The notes under the pieces were generated by a model. The model ran no database searches. It worked only from the letters and a program-made list of their open reading frames with translations, and was not told the origin of the DNA. Shown piece after piece: positions 19,525 to 27,269 of a stretch of DNA of 64,000 nt. The stretch's first letter is position 1, and the number at the start of each line of letters is the position of its first letter. The DNA is from Streptococcus sp. Marseille-Q0941 (GTDB taxonomy: Bacteria; Bacillota; Bacilli; Lactobacillales; Streptococcaceae), in the NCBI RefSeq assembly GCF_943736975.1, contig NZ_CALSFO010000006.1, forward strand, positions 1 through 64,000. The letters are read 5' to 3'. The position numbers and the translations under genes were made by a program.

Positions 19525-20751
19525 ATGACAAAGTATAATATTCCATTTTCACCACCTGATATCACCGAAGCTGAAATTGCTGAGGTAGCTGATACCCTTC
19601 GTTCTGGTTGGATCACAACAGGTCCAAAGACAAAAGAATTGGAACGTCGTCTTTCTCTCTACACTCAGACACCTAAGACGGTATGCCTCAACTCTGCAAC
19701 AGCAGCTCTTGAATTGATCTTGCGCGTGCTGGAAGTAGGTCCTGGCGATGAAGTTATCGTTCCAGCTATGACTTATACAGCATCATGTAGTGTCATCACT
19801 CACGTAGGTGCTACACCAGTTATGGTTGATATCCAAGAAGATACTTTTGAGATGGATTATGACCAACTCGAGCAAGCTATTACTGAGAAGACTAAGGTTA
19901 TCATCCCAGTTGAGCTAGCAGGTATTATCTGTGACTATGATCGTTTGTTCCAAGTAGTAGAAAAGAAACGTGACCTTTTTACAGCTGCTAGCAAGTGGCA
20001 AAAAGCCTTTAACCGTATTGTCATTGTCTCAGACAGTGCACATGCTTTGGGATCTACTTATAAAGGACAGCCAGCCGGTTCTATCGCAGACTTTACTTCC
20101 TTCTCATTCCATGCCGTTAAGAACTTTACAACGGCTGAGGGTGGAAGTGCGACTTGGAAAGCCAATCCAGCGATTGACGACGAAGAGATGTACAAGGAAT
20201 TCCAAATCCTATCTCTTCATGGTCAAACCAAAGATGCGCTTGCTAAGATGCAACTAGGTTCATGGGAATACGATATCATAACTCCTGCCTACAAGTGCAA
20301 TATGACAGATATCATGGCTTCACTTGGTTTGGTACAGTTGGATCGTTACCCTGGTTTGCTACAACGTCGTAAGGACATCGTGGACCGCTATGATCGTGGT
20401 TTTGCGGGTACTCGTATTCACCCATTGGCGCACAAGACTGATACTATCGAATCTTCACGTCACCTCTACATCACCCATGTAGAAGGTGCTAGTCTAGAAG
20501 AACGCAACCTCATTATCCAAGAATTGGCCAAAGCAGGAATTGCAAGTAATGTACACTACAAACCGCTTCCTCTCTTGACAGCCTATAAGAATCTTGGTTT
20601 TGATATGGCAGATTATCCGCGAGCTTATGCCTTCTTTGAAAATGAAATTACGCTTCCTCTTCACACTAAATTGACGGACGAAGAAGTAGACTATATCATT
20701 GAGACTTTTGTCAGAGTTTCCGAACAAATTCTTGCTTCTTCAAAAAGCTAA
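19525..20751 (+). CDS. DegT/DnrJ/EryC1-family sugar aminotransferase
   Basis: 408 residues. The PLP lysine is K199 in SFSFHAVKNFTTAEGG, and D170 in VSDSAHALGS holds the PLP ring nitrogen. LNSATAALEL near 55 binds the phosphate. The family transaminates keto-sugar nucleotides. With the sugar transferase 39 bases upstream it fits the 4-amino sugar step of AATGal synthesis for pneumococcal-type teichoic acid. GGAG lies before the ATG. The pathway role is inferred from remembered pneumococcal work. Confidence 0.85.
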   Translation: MTKYNIPFSPPDITEAEIAEVADTLRSGWITTGPKTKELERRLSLYTQTPKTVCLNSATAALELILRVLEVGPGDEVIVPAMTYTASCSVITHVGATPVMVDIQEDTFEMDYDQLEQAITEKTKVIIPVELAGIICDYDRLFQVVEKKRDLFTAASKWQKAFNRIVIVSDSAHALGSTYKGQPAGSIADFTSFSFHAVKNFTTAEGGSATWKANPAIDDEEMYKEFQILSLHGQTKDALAKMQLGSWEYDIITPAYKCNMTDIMASLGLVQLDRYPGLLQRRKDIVDRYDRGFAGTRIHPLAHKTDTIESSRHLYITHVEGASLEERNLIIQELAKAGIASNVHYKPLPLLTAYKNLGFDMADYPRAYAFFENEITLPLHTKLTDEEVDYIIETFVRVSEQILASSKS

Positions 20752-20783
20752 TAAAAAAATTAGTAAAAAATGAACGAAAACGG

Positions 20784-20812
20784 TTGACAAAGGAAAAACA
20801 ATAACATATAAT
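20784..20812 (+). promoter_or_regulatory. Consensus promoter of the T-box leader
   Basis: TTGACA (20784-20789), 17 bases, TATAAT (20807-20812): a perfect sigma-A promoter. Transcription should begin near 20819. Strong promoters of this kind are common ahead of attenuated leaders. Confidence 0.9.
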
Positions 20813-20818
20813 TAACTC

Positions 20819-21075
20819 AACAAATCAGAAAAGTAATTATTTTTAATCTTCAGGGAGCCTGTGGTTACTGCGAAAAGGTGGTTGGAAGTAGTGAAAGTGG
20901 GCTGATTTGAAAAAATGAATTTGAAACAATGAAAATTCGGTAGGCACACCTTACAGTGCAACTTGTTGTTAGACAAGGCAGAGATGTAAAGGGGATAGTC
21001 TCTTTACAATTGAGGTGGTACCGCGTTACAGACGCCCTCACATGGAAGTGGATTCCGTGTGTGGGCTTTTTCTAT
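20819..21075 (+). promoter_or_regulatory. T-box riboswitch leader, probably tRNA-Trp-sensing
   Basis: The base of stem I pairs CAAATCAG (20821-20828) with CTGATTTG (20902-20909). The specifier region reads GAAAGTGGG (20893-20901), holding TGG (Trp) at 20898-20900 or, one base earlier, GTG (Val). The T-box sequence AGGTGGTACCGCG lies at 21013-21025. The terminator follows at 21034-21071. Uncharged tRNA should stabilise the antiterminator. The 450-bp gap before trpB holds this leader and no gene; about 130 bases between terminator and trpB show nothing I recognise. Confidence 0.9.
21034..21071 (+). terminator. T-box-controlled terminator
   Basis: The stem GCCCTCACATGGAA/TTCCGTGTGTGGGC (one mismatch, one G-U) is followed by TTTTT. 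Its left arm follows shortly after the T-box sequence, so antiterminator and terminator are alternatives. Confidence 0.88.
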
Positions 21076-21203
21076 CCGTCATTTTGTTTATCTTTTATTT
21101 GGGCGTTAAGTCGCTTTGATGAACTTGAGTTCTATCTACAGCTTCTTGCCTACTACTAAAAGCAAACAAAAAGCCGGATTCATGCAGAAGGAGGAAAAAT
21201 TTT

Positions 21204-22385
21204 ATGACAACTAAAGGTTATTTTGGACAATTTGGTGGAAGTTTTGTACCGGAGCCGATTCAGGCTTTGTTGGATGAGTTGGAAGTGACATTTGACAAGT
21301 ACAAGGATGATCCAGAGTTTTTGGCAGAATTTCGTCATTATTTGAAGGACTATTCAGGTCGCGAAACACCGCTATATTATGCAGAGAGCTTGACAGAGCA
21401 CCTAGGTGGCGCTAAGATTTATCTCAAACGTGAAGACCTGAACCACTTGGGTTCACATAAGCTTAACAATGTTTTAGGACAAATTCTTCTTGCTAAACGC
21501 ATGGGTAAAAAGCGTGTCATTGCCGAAACAGGAGCTGGTCAGCACGGTGTTGCGACTGCGGCTGCTGCAGCCAAGTTTGGTATGGCCTGTGATGTCTACA
21601 TGGGGGCAGAAGATGTGGAACGCCAACGTCTCAATGTCTTCCGTATGGAGATGATGGGTGCAACTGTTCACGCAGTTGAAACAGGAACGCGTACTCTGAA
21701 GGATGCGGTTGATGCAGCCTTTGGAGCATGGATGAATGACCTTGAAGCTTTCTATGTTTTAGGTTCAGCTGTGGGACCTCACCCTTATCCAACCATTGTC
21801 CATGAGTTCCAAAAAGTTATCAGTGAAGAATCACGTCGTCAAATCTTGGAAAAAGAAGGTCGTCTGCCAGATTACGTTATTGCCTGTGTAGGTGGTGGTT
21901 CCAATGCCATCGGTGCCTTTTCACAGTATGTAGCTGATGAAGAAGTGAAATTGATCGGGGTAGAAGCTGCTGGTCATGGTCTAGATACTGATAAACACGC
22001 AGCAACTATGACCAAGGGTAGTGTAGGTATCGTCGATGGAATGAAAACCTATGCAGTCTTTAAGGAAGATGGAGAACTTGCTCCAGTCTACTCTATCTCA
22101 GCTGGTTTGGACTATCCAGGGGTTGGTCCAGAACATGCCTACTTTAAAGACTCTGGTCGTGTAGAGTATGTTGCAGCGACAGACGAAGAAGCTGTCCAAG
22201 CTTTGCTTTTGTTAAGTAAAACAGAAGGAATCATCCCGGCGATTGAAAGCTCACATGCTATCGCAGAAGCAGTTAAACGTGCGCCGAAACTAAGTAAAGA
22301 TGAGATTATCATCATCAATGTGTCAGGTCGTGGAGACAAGGACGTAGCTGCTATTGCTGACTACCTTGAAGCAAAGAATAACTAA
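21204..22385 (+). CDS. trpB: Tryptophan synthase beta chain, divergent type
   Basis: 393 residues. The PLP lysine is K86 in [11 protein letters not shown], where most TrpB proteins have HTGAHK. The catalytic Glu is E108 in AETGAGQHG, and the phosphate loop GGGSNAIG lies at 230-237. It condenses indole with serine to make tryptophan. AAGGAGGAAAAA precedes the ATG. No trpA is present, so it would need free indole or an alpha subunit encoded elsewhere. It looks distinct from the pneumococcal operon TrpB as I remember that protein, which hints at separate ancestry. Confidence 0.9.
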   Translation: MTTKGYFGQFGGSFVPEPIQALLDELEVTFDKYKDDPEFLAEFRHYLKDYSGRETPLYYAESLTEHLGGAKIYLKREDLNHLGSHKLNNVLGQILLAKRMGKKRVIAETGAGQHGVATAAAAAKFGMACDVYMGAEDVERQRLNVFRMEMMGATVHAVETGTRTLKDAVDAAFGAWMNDLEAFYVLGSAVGPHPYPTIVHEFQKVISEESRRQILEKEGRLPDYVIACVGGGSNAIGAFSQYVADEEVKLIGVEAAGHGLDTDKHAATMTKGSVGIVDGMKTYAVFKEDGELAPVYSISAGLDYPGVGPEHAYFKDSGRVEYVAATDEEAVQALLLLSKTEGIIPAIESSHAIAEAVKRAPKLSKDEIIIINVSGRGDKDVAAIADYLEAKNN

Positions 22386-22412
22386 TCATTCCAAGATTAA
22401 AGGGAGAAAATT

Positions 22413-22976
22413 GTGATTTTATTGATTGATAATTATGATTCTTTTACCTACAATCTAGCTCAATATATCGGAACCTTTTCTCCTGTTGAGGTCTTGCGAA
22501 ACGACGATCCTCGTCTCTATCAAGTAGCAGAAAAGGCAAGAGCTCTTGTCTTTTCTCCTGGACCCGGTTGGCCAGCTGATGCTGGAAAAATGGAGGAAAT
22601 GATTCGAGATTTTGCTGGGAAAAAGCCGATTTTAGGGATTTGCTTGGGACATCAGGCTATTGCAGAGGCTTTTGGTGGAAAACTAGGTTTGGCTCCAAAT
22701 GTCATGCACGGTAAACAAAGTCAGCTCCAATTTGAAGCTCCATCCATTCTCTATCATGGGATAGAGAATAACTGCTCAGTCATGCGTTACCATAGTCTTA
22801 TGGTGGAGGAATTACCCGCAGACTTTGAAGTTACGGCTCGTGCGATAGACGATCAGGTGATCATGGCTTTTCAACACAAGAAGCTCCCTATCTATGGCTT
22901 TCAATATCATCCAGAAAGTATAGGGACACCAGATGGACTATCAACCATACGAAACTTCATTGATAAGGTTATCTAA
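22413..22976 (+). CDS. trpG: Class I glutamine amidotransferase TrpG/PabA
   Basis: 187 residues with a GTG start behind AGGGAG. The triad is C77 in LGICLGHQAI, H166 and E168 in FQYHPES; the oxyanion region is SPGPGWP. It supplies ammonia from glutamine to anthranilate or 4-amino-4-deoxychorismate synthase. No trpE, trpD, trpC, trpF or pabB lies beside it. It follows trpB by 27 bases, so the T-box controls both. Whether it serves tryptophan or folate synthesis cannot be decided here. Confidence 0.88.
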   Translation: MILLIDNYDSFTYNLAQYIGTFSPVEVLRNDDPRLYQVAEKARALVFSPGPGWPADAGKMEEMIRDFAGKKPILGICLGHQAIAEAFGGKLGLAPNVMHGKQSQLQFEAPSILYHGIENNCSVMRYHSLMVEELPADFEVTARAIDDQVIMAFQHKKLPIYGFQYHPESIGTPDGLSTIRNFIDKVI

Positions 22977-22996
22977 GGAATAGGTCGACAATATAA

Positions 22997-23017
22997 AAGC
23001 CCTCATAGAGGGCTTGA
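22997..23017. terminator. Terminator between trpG and the prepilin peptidase gene
   Basis: The perfect stem AAGCCCTC/GAGGGCTT with loop ATA lies between converging genes. The T-rich side (TTTTATATT) is on the minus strand, so it mainly ends cilC transcripts. Confidence 0.75.
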
Positions 23018-23680
23018 CTATCCTACAAGCAGTAGCTTACCAAAAATAATCATACAAGCAGCAAGTAAGAGGAAAGGCACAAACGGCAGTCTTTCCTTTT
23101 TCTTTTGCAGGAGAAAGGCTAGGATGCCAGTTGTGGAAGCAAATTGAATTACAATCAGAATTTCTGTAAGGGTAAAAACTAGCGAACAAGAAGCCAGAAA
23201 GAGAAAGTCACCTGCTCCTATGCGGATATCGATAAGATGAGCAATGATTCCAAGAATCAAGAAGAAAGCCATAGCTAGATTCCAGCCAGAACAAACCATG
23301 AGGATTACGTGAAAAGTTAGCCAGACTAACAAGGGATATTCTTGATGACGAAGGTCATAAATGCTCAAAGTCAAACCAGCAGTTACCAGAATGACTTGTC
23401 CCCAGGAAAGAAAGCCCCAAGACCAAGACAGAAAGAGAAGTCCTAAGCCTAGTTCAAAAAGGGCATACCAGAATGGATAGCGAATCTTACAGTAGCGACA
23501 GCGAAAGCGATTGAAGACCTGAGATACAATCGGAATCAAATCTAAGGGACGCAAGCGAGTCTGACAAGAATCGCAGTGACTAGCTGGTCTGATAATGGAT
23601 TGCTCAGGGAAACGGTCAATGACCAAACCCAAGAAAGAAGCGAGAATGCTCCCGACAAGAAAAAAATAAAAATCAATCAT
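23018..23680 (-). CDS. cilC: Type 4 prepilin peptidase of competence (CilC/ComC type)
   Basis: 220 residues, an integral membrane aspartyl protease with about seven spans. The four cysteines in CDSCQ and CRYCK (residues ~36-63) form the usual zinc or disulfide loop, and conserved Asp residues lie in IYDLRHQEYP and IRIGAGDFLF. It processes the ComG pseudopilins that build the DNA-uptake pilus. A cin-box lies 7 bases before the ATG on its strand, so it is a late competence gene driven by ComX. Confidence 0.92.
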   Translation of the reverse strand: MIDFYFFLVGSILASFLGLVIDRFPEQSIIRPASHCDSCQTRLRPLDLIPIVSQVFNRFRCRYCKIRYPFWYALFELGLGLLFLSWSWGFLSWGQVILVTAGLTLSIYDLRHQEYPLLVWLTFHVILMVCSGWNLAMAFFLILGIIAHLIDIRIGAGDFLFLASCSLVFTLTEILIVIQFASTTGILAFLLQKKKERLPFVPFLLLAACMIIFGKLLLVG

Positions 23681-23687
23681 ACTTATC

Positions 23688-23695
23688 TATTCGTA
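23688..23695 (-). promoter_or_regulatory. ComX (SigX) cin-box of cilC
   Basis: TACGAATA on the minus strand, preceded by a T-run, matches the cin-box of late competence genes exactly. It ends only 7 bases before the cilC ATG. Confidence 0.9.
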
Positions 23696-23749
23696 AAAAA
23701 TAGAAGAAGTAGTATAATAAAGAAACATAGATAAGATGGTGAGGAAAAT

Positions 23750-24205
23750 ATGACAATTCGTTTTGAAGAAAATGTGAGCGTAAAAAATGCTCAGCTCGTA
23801 TGCCAATGGTCCAACTCCCTTGGCAAATCCTTTCAAGAACAATGGATGGGAACAATGATTCCTTTTCCCTTGACAATTCAAGTTTTGCAAGATTTGGAAG
23901 GAATCTTTTCAATCTTTGATGGACAAGAGTTTGTGGGAGTTATCCAGAAAATCAGGCTAGAAGACAGTAATCTTCATATCGGAAGATTTTTTATCAACCC
24001 CCAGAAACAGGGGCAAGGCTTAGGAAGCCAGGCTTTAAGGAAATTTGTTAGTTTGGCCTTTGAAAATGGAGACATAGATAGTGTCTCTCTAAATGTCTAC
24101 GAGGCAAATCAAAGAGCCAAGCACGTCTATCAAAAAGAAGGATTTGAAATTGTTCAAATGGTTGAAGAACCTATACGAAAATATATAATGATAAAATCTA
24201 GATAA
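23750..24205 (+). CDS. GNAT-family N-acetyltransferase
   Basis: 151 residues. The acetyl-CoA binding motif A is INPQKQGQGLGSQALRKFV near 82-100 (Q-x-x-G-x-G), followed by SLNVYEANQRAKHVYQKEGF, the motif B helix. It is divergent from cilC; TATAAT at 23713-23718 and TTCGTA 17 bases upstream form a possible promoter that overlaps the cin-box. The acceptor is unknown. Confidence 0.82.
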   Translation: MTIRFEENVSVKNAQLVCQWSNSLGKSFQEQWMGTMIPFPLTIQVLQDLEGIFSIFDGQEFVGVIQKIRLEDSNLHIGRFFINPQKQGQGLGSQALRKFVSLAFENGDIDSVSLNVYEANQRAKHVYQKEGFEIVQMVEEPIRKYIMIKSR

Positions 24206-24255
24206 GAACTAGATTATACTAGAATCTGTACCCGTACAATTTTTGCTTTTCAAAC

Positions 24256-24284
24256 TTGTTACAGAGAAATTTTCTTGATAAAAT
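24256..24284 (+). promoter_or_regulatory. truA promoter predicting a leaderless mRNA
   Basis: TTGTTA (24256-24261), 17 bases, TAAAAT (24279-24284). The expected first transcribed base, about seven after the -10 box, coincides with the A of the truA ATG at 24291. No ribosome-binding site is visible. Confidence 0.7.
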
Positions 24285-24290
24285 AGATAC

Positions 24291-25040
24291 ATGACTAGAT
24301 ATAAAGCTGTAATTTCCTATGATGGATACGCCTTTGCTGGATTTCAGCGACAGCCACGTGCGCGTAGTGTCCAAGAGGAAATTGAAAAAACTTTAACCAA
24401 ACTAAATAAAGGACAGGCCGTTACCATTCATGGCGCTGGGCGAACGGACAGTGGGGTCCATGCACTAGGGCAGGTTATCCACTTTGACCTCCCCTATCAG
24501 ATGGATGAGGAAAAGCTTCGTTTCGCTCTCGATACCCAAAGTCCTGAAGACATCGATGTGATTTCGATTGAGATAGTGGCGGATGATTTTCATTGCCGTT
24601 ATACCAAGCATAGCAAGACCTACGAGTTTATCGTAGATAGAGGACGTCCTAAAAATCCAATGCGTCGCCATTATGCGACCCATTATCCCTATCCACTAAA
24701 TGTGGAACGGATGCAGCTTGCTGTAAAAAAATTGGAGGGGACACATGACTTTACTGGTTTTACAGCATCAGGAACTAGTGTAGAGGATAAGATTAGGACA
24801 ATCACAGAAGCTAGCCTTAGAGTTGACGAAACAGGTCAGTTTTTGACCTTTACTTTCTCTGGCAATGGTTTCCTCTATAAGCAGATTCGAAATATGGTCG
24901 GAACCCTGCTTAAAATTGGTAATAACCGTATGCCCATTGAACAGATTGACCTCATCTTGGAGAAAAAAGATAGACAGTTGGCAGGTCCAACTGCAGCACC
25001 AAATGGTTTGTATTTGAAGGAGATTTTTTATGAAGAATAA
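24291..25040 (+). CDS. truA: tRNA pseudouridine(38-40) synthase TruA
   Basis: 249 residues. The catalytic Asp lies in [14 protein letters not shown] (D53), and the C-terminal half has [20 protein letters not shown]. It isomerises uridines 38-40 of tRNA anticodon arms. It overlaps pdxK by 11 bases, so truA-pdxK-pdxU form one operon. The start lacks a Shine-Dalgarno and is probably leaderless. Confidence 0.95.
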   Translation: MTRYKAVISYDGYAFAGFQRQPRARSVQEEIEKTLTKLNKGQAVTIHGAGRTDSGVHALGQVIHFDLPYQMDEEKLRFALDTQSPEDIDVISIEIVADDFHCRYTKHSKTYEFIVDRGRPKNPMRRHYATHYPYPLNVERMQLAVKKLEGTHDFTGFTASGTSVEDKIRTITEASLRVDETGQFLTFTFSGNGFLYKQIRNMVGTLLKIGNNRMPIEQIDLILEKKDRQLAGPTAAPNGLYLKEIFYEE

Positions 25041-25803
25041 TCGTATTTTAGCACTTTCAGGAAATGATATTTTTAGTGGTGGTGGACTAGCTGCTGACCT
25101 TGCGACCTATACTTTAAATGGTTTGCATGGTTTTGTAGCTATGACTTGTTTAACTGCTTTGACGGAAAATGGTTTTGAGGTCTTCCCGACAGACGAGACT
25201 ATTTTCCAACAACAGTTGGATAGCCTTAAGAGCGTAGACTTTGGAGGGATTAAGATAGGTCTCTTACCGACTGTCGGTGTTGCTGAGAAAGCTCTCAACT
25301 TTATCAAGGAGCGTGCAGGAGTGCCTGTCGTATTAGACCCTGTTCTCGTTTGTAAGGAAACGCATGATGTTGCTGTCAGCGAGCTCTGTCAAGAGTTGAT
25401 TCGCTTTTTCCCTTATGTGTCTGTCATTACTCCTAACCTTCCTGAGGCAGAATTGCTTGCAGATCAAAAGATTGAAAGTCTGGATGATATGAAAGCTGCA
25501 GCTCAGAAATTACATGACTTAGGAGCGCCAGCAGTCATTATTAAGGGAGGAAACCGTCTCAGTCAGGATAAGGCTGTGGATGTCTTTTATGATGGAGAGA
25601 ATTTCACTATTCTTGAAAATCCAGTTATTCAAGGACAAAATGCTGGTGCAGGATGTACCTTTGCGTCAAGTATTGCTAGCCAGCTAGTCAAGGGAGAAGA
25701 ACTCTTACCAGCAGTAGAAAGTTCTAAAGCCTTTGTTTACCGTGCCATTGCACAAGCAGATCAGTATGGAGTGAGACAGTATGAAGCAAACCAAAACAAC
25801 TAA
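25030..25803 (+). CDS. pdxK: Pyridoxine/pyridoxal or hydroxymethylpyrimidine kinase (ThiD/PdxK family)
   Basis: 257 residues with the ribokinase-like fold: [18 protein letters not shown] at the start, [10 protein letters not shown] mid-protein, [10 protein letters not shown] near 137, and the anion-hole sequence [14 protein letters not shown] near 205, where the usual catalytic Asp of GTGD is replaced by GAGC, as in the pyridoxal-kinase-like ThiD branch with a catalytic Cys. The adjacent ECF S-component suggests salvage of an imported B6 or B1 precursor. The pneumococcal equivalent is annotated pdxK. Confidence 0.82.
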   Translation: MKNNRILALSGNDIFSGGGLAADLATYTLNGLHGFVAMTCLTALTENGFEVFPTDETIFQQQLDSLKSVDFGGIKIGLLPTVGVAEKALNFIKERAGVPVVLDPVLVCKETHDVAVSELCQELIRFFPYVSVITPNLPEAELLADQKIESLDDMKAAAQKLHDLGAPAVIIKGGNRLSQDKAVDVFYDGENFTILENPVIQGQNAGAGCTFASSIASQLVKGEELLPAVESSKAFVYRAIAQADQYGVRQYEANQNN

Positions 25804-26248
25804 AATCGCCCTATTATCTATACTAACTGCTCTATCAGTAGTTTTAGGTTATATTGTAAAAATCCCAACTCAAACTGGAATCTTAACTCTTTTAGATGCT
25901 GGTATCTTCTTCACCGCTTTTTATTATGGTCGCCGGGAAGGAGCCGTTGTCGGAGGGTTAGGAGGTTTCATTATTGACTTGATTTCAGGTTATCCTCATT
26001 GGATGTTCTTTAGCTTGCTTTTCCATGGCTTGCAGGGTTACTTTGCAGGTTTTAAAAGGAAATGGCAATGGCTTGGATTAGTTTTGGCAACTTTTGTCAT
26101 GGTAGCCGGTTATGCATGTGCGACTTCTTGGATGAAAGGTTGGGGTGTAGCTCTGACAGATATTCCTCACAATTTGTTGCAGAATTTTGTTGGAATGATT
26201 GTTGGGTATCTTCTATATCAAAGTATTAAGAAAATTAGTAAGCAGTAA
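25781..26248 (+). CDS. pdxU: ECF transporter substrate-binding S component (PdxU-like)
   Basis: 155 residues, about five to six membrane spans, with the N-terminal ALLSILTALSVVLGYIV motif by which S components contact the shared EcfT, and the substrate-loop signature YYGRREGAVVGGLGGFIIDL. It overlaps the kinase gene by 23 bases. Import of pyridoxine for the kinase is the natural guess; hydroxymethylpyrimidine is the alternative. The energising EcfAAT genes are not in the window. Confidence 0.82.
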   Translation: MKQTKTTKIALLSILTALSVVLGYIVKIPTQTGILTLLDAGIFFTAFYYGRREGAVVGGLGGFIIDLISGYPHWMFFSLLFHGLQGYFAGFKRKWQWLGLVLATFVMVAGYACATSWMKGWGVALTDIPHNLLQNFVGMIVGYLLYQSIKKISKQ

Positions 26249-26271
26249 AAAGGAATCTTCCCTGGGAACTC

Positions 26272-26300
26272 TTGAAAAAGCTCTGATTTTTTGCTAAAAT
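26272..26300 (+). promoter_or_regulatory. yqgQ promoter predicting a leaderless mRNA
   Basis: TTGAAA (26272-26277), 17 bases, TAAAAT (26295-26300) with TGC just before it. The expected first transcribed base is at 26307-26308, which is the second ATG of the frame. Confidence 0.7.
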
Positions 26301-26307
26301 GAAAACT

Positions 26308-26523
26308 ATGAAAACACTCTACGATGTGCAACAATTTCTCAAACAGTTTGGCATTCTTGTCTATATGGGCAAACGTCTTTATGACATTGAGTTGATGAAG
26401 ATCGAACTATCACGAATCTATGATGCTGGCTTGATGGATAAGCTGGATTATCTTGAAGCAGAGGCTGTTCTGCGTAGAGAGCACAAACTAGAATTAGATT
26501 ATTTAGAAAAAAATGGAGATTAG
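26308..26523 (+). CDS. yqgQ: YqgQ-family (DUF910) small protein
   Basis: 71 residues (MKTLYDVQQFLKQFG...), an all-helical DUF910 protein with the conserved VYMGKRLYDIELMKIEL region. The start at 26308 is preferred: an upstream in-frame ATG at 26299 overlaps the -10 box. No Shine-Dalgarno is present. It is followed 5 bases later by the rhodanese-like gene, a pairing also seen in Bacillus and streptococci. The biochemical role is unknown. Confidence 0.8.
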   Translation: MKTLYDVQQFLKQFGILVYMGKRLYDIELMKIELSRIYDAGLMDKLDYLEAEAVLRREHKLELDYLEKNGD

Positions 26524-26528
26524 GTATT

Positions 26529-26909
26529 ATGGTAACTTGGGTATTATGGGGACTTATTGTAGCGATGTTGGCTTGGATGGGATACAACTATCTTCGTATT
26601 CGCCGTGCGGCCAAAATTGTTGACAATGCAGAGTTTGAGTCTTTGATTCGTACCGGTCAGTTGATTGACTTACGTGATCCGTCAGACTTCCACAGAAAAC
26701 ATATCCTCGGAGCTCGTAATATTCCTTCAAACCAATTGAAGACAAGTTTGGCAGCTCTTCGCAAGGATAAACCTGTCCTTCTATATGAAAACCAACGTGC
26801 ACAACGTGTTACAAATGCAGCACTTTTCTTGAAAAAACAAGGTTTCTCAGAAATTTATATCCTCTCTTACGGGTTGGATTCTTGGACAGGCAAGGTTAAG
26901 ACTAGCTAA
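26529..26909 (+). CDS. Membrane-anchored rhodanese-like protein lacking the catalytic Cys
   Basis: 126 residues: one N-terminal membrane span (~3-20), then a rhodanese domain (DLRDPSDFHRKHILGARNIP, CH2A-like). In the active loop the expected Cys is Glu: LLYENQRAQR, E87. It therefore should not transfer sulfur by the normal route and may act as a binding or regulatory domain. It pairs with yqgQ. Confidence 0.82.
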   Translation: MVTWVLWGLIVAMLAWMGYNYLRIRRAAKIVDNAEFESLIRTGQLIDLRDPSDFHRKHILGARNIPSNQLKTSLAALRKDKPVLLYENQRAQRVTNAALFLKKQGFSEIYILSYGLDSWTGKVKTS

Positions 26910-27001
26910 TAATGTGAAATAAAGTTGTCACATATGTTTAATATACAGTTCTAGCTTTTTGTGATATAATTAATTTGTATTAAATTTAAGGAGTTTTTAT
27001 T

Positions 27002-27229
27002 ATGCAAGAAAAGAAAAAAGCCTCACTTGTTTTAGGTATTCTATCTATCGTCCTTGGTTTGCTATCTCCAATCGTAGGTCTTATTTTGGGGATCATTGGC
27101 CTTGTTTTGGCTAATTCGCACGAAAAACAATCTGAACTAGTGTATAAAACAGAAAAAATTCTCAATATCGTAGGGATTGTCGTTTCTGTACTTAACTGGA
27201 TTGCAGCCCTCGTAATGATTTTTGGCTAA
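27002..27229 (+). CDS. Small two-to-three-span membrane protein (DUF4190-like)
   Basis: 75 residues. Two glycine-rich spans (LVLGILSIVLGLLSPIVGLILGIIG) and a third at the end resemble DUF4190. An extended -10 box (TGA-TATAAT, 26962-26970) and AAGGAG lead to the ATG, and a terminator follows, so it is a single-gene unit. Function unknown. Confidence 0.7.
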   Translation: MQEKKKASLVLGILSIVLGLLSPIVGLILGIIGLVLANSHEKQSELVYKTEKILNIVGIVVSVLNWIAALVMIFG

Positions 27230-27237
27230 TCAAAAAC

Positions 27238-27267
27238 AAAAAAGCTTTATGTTTAAAGCTTTTTTTG
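27238..27267. terminator. Bidirectional terminator
   Basis: The stem AAAGCTTTA/TAAAGCTTT with flanking A and T runs lies between the small membrane gene and the converging pseudouridine synthase gene. Confidence 0.85.
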
Positions 27268-27269
27268 TT

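Noticed and set aside
20956..21159. Open frame of 67 codons before trpB
   Set aside because: It runs through the T-box antiterminator and terminator, which explain the sequence.
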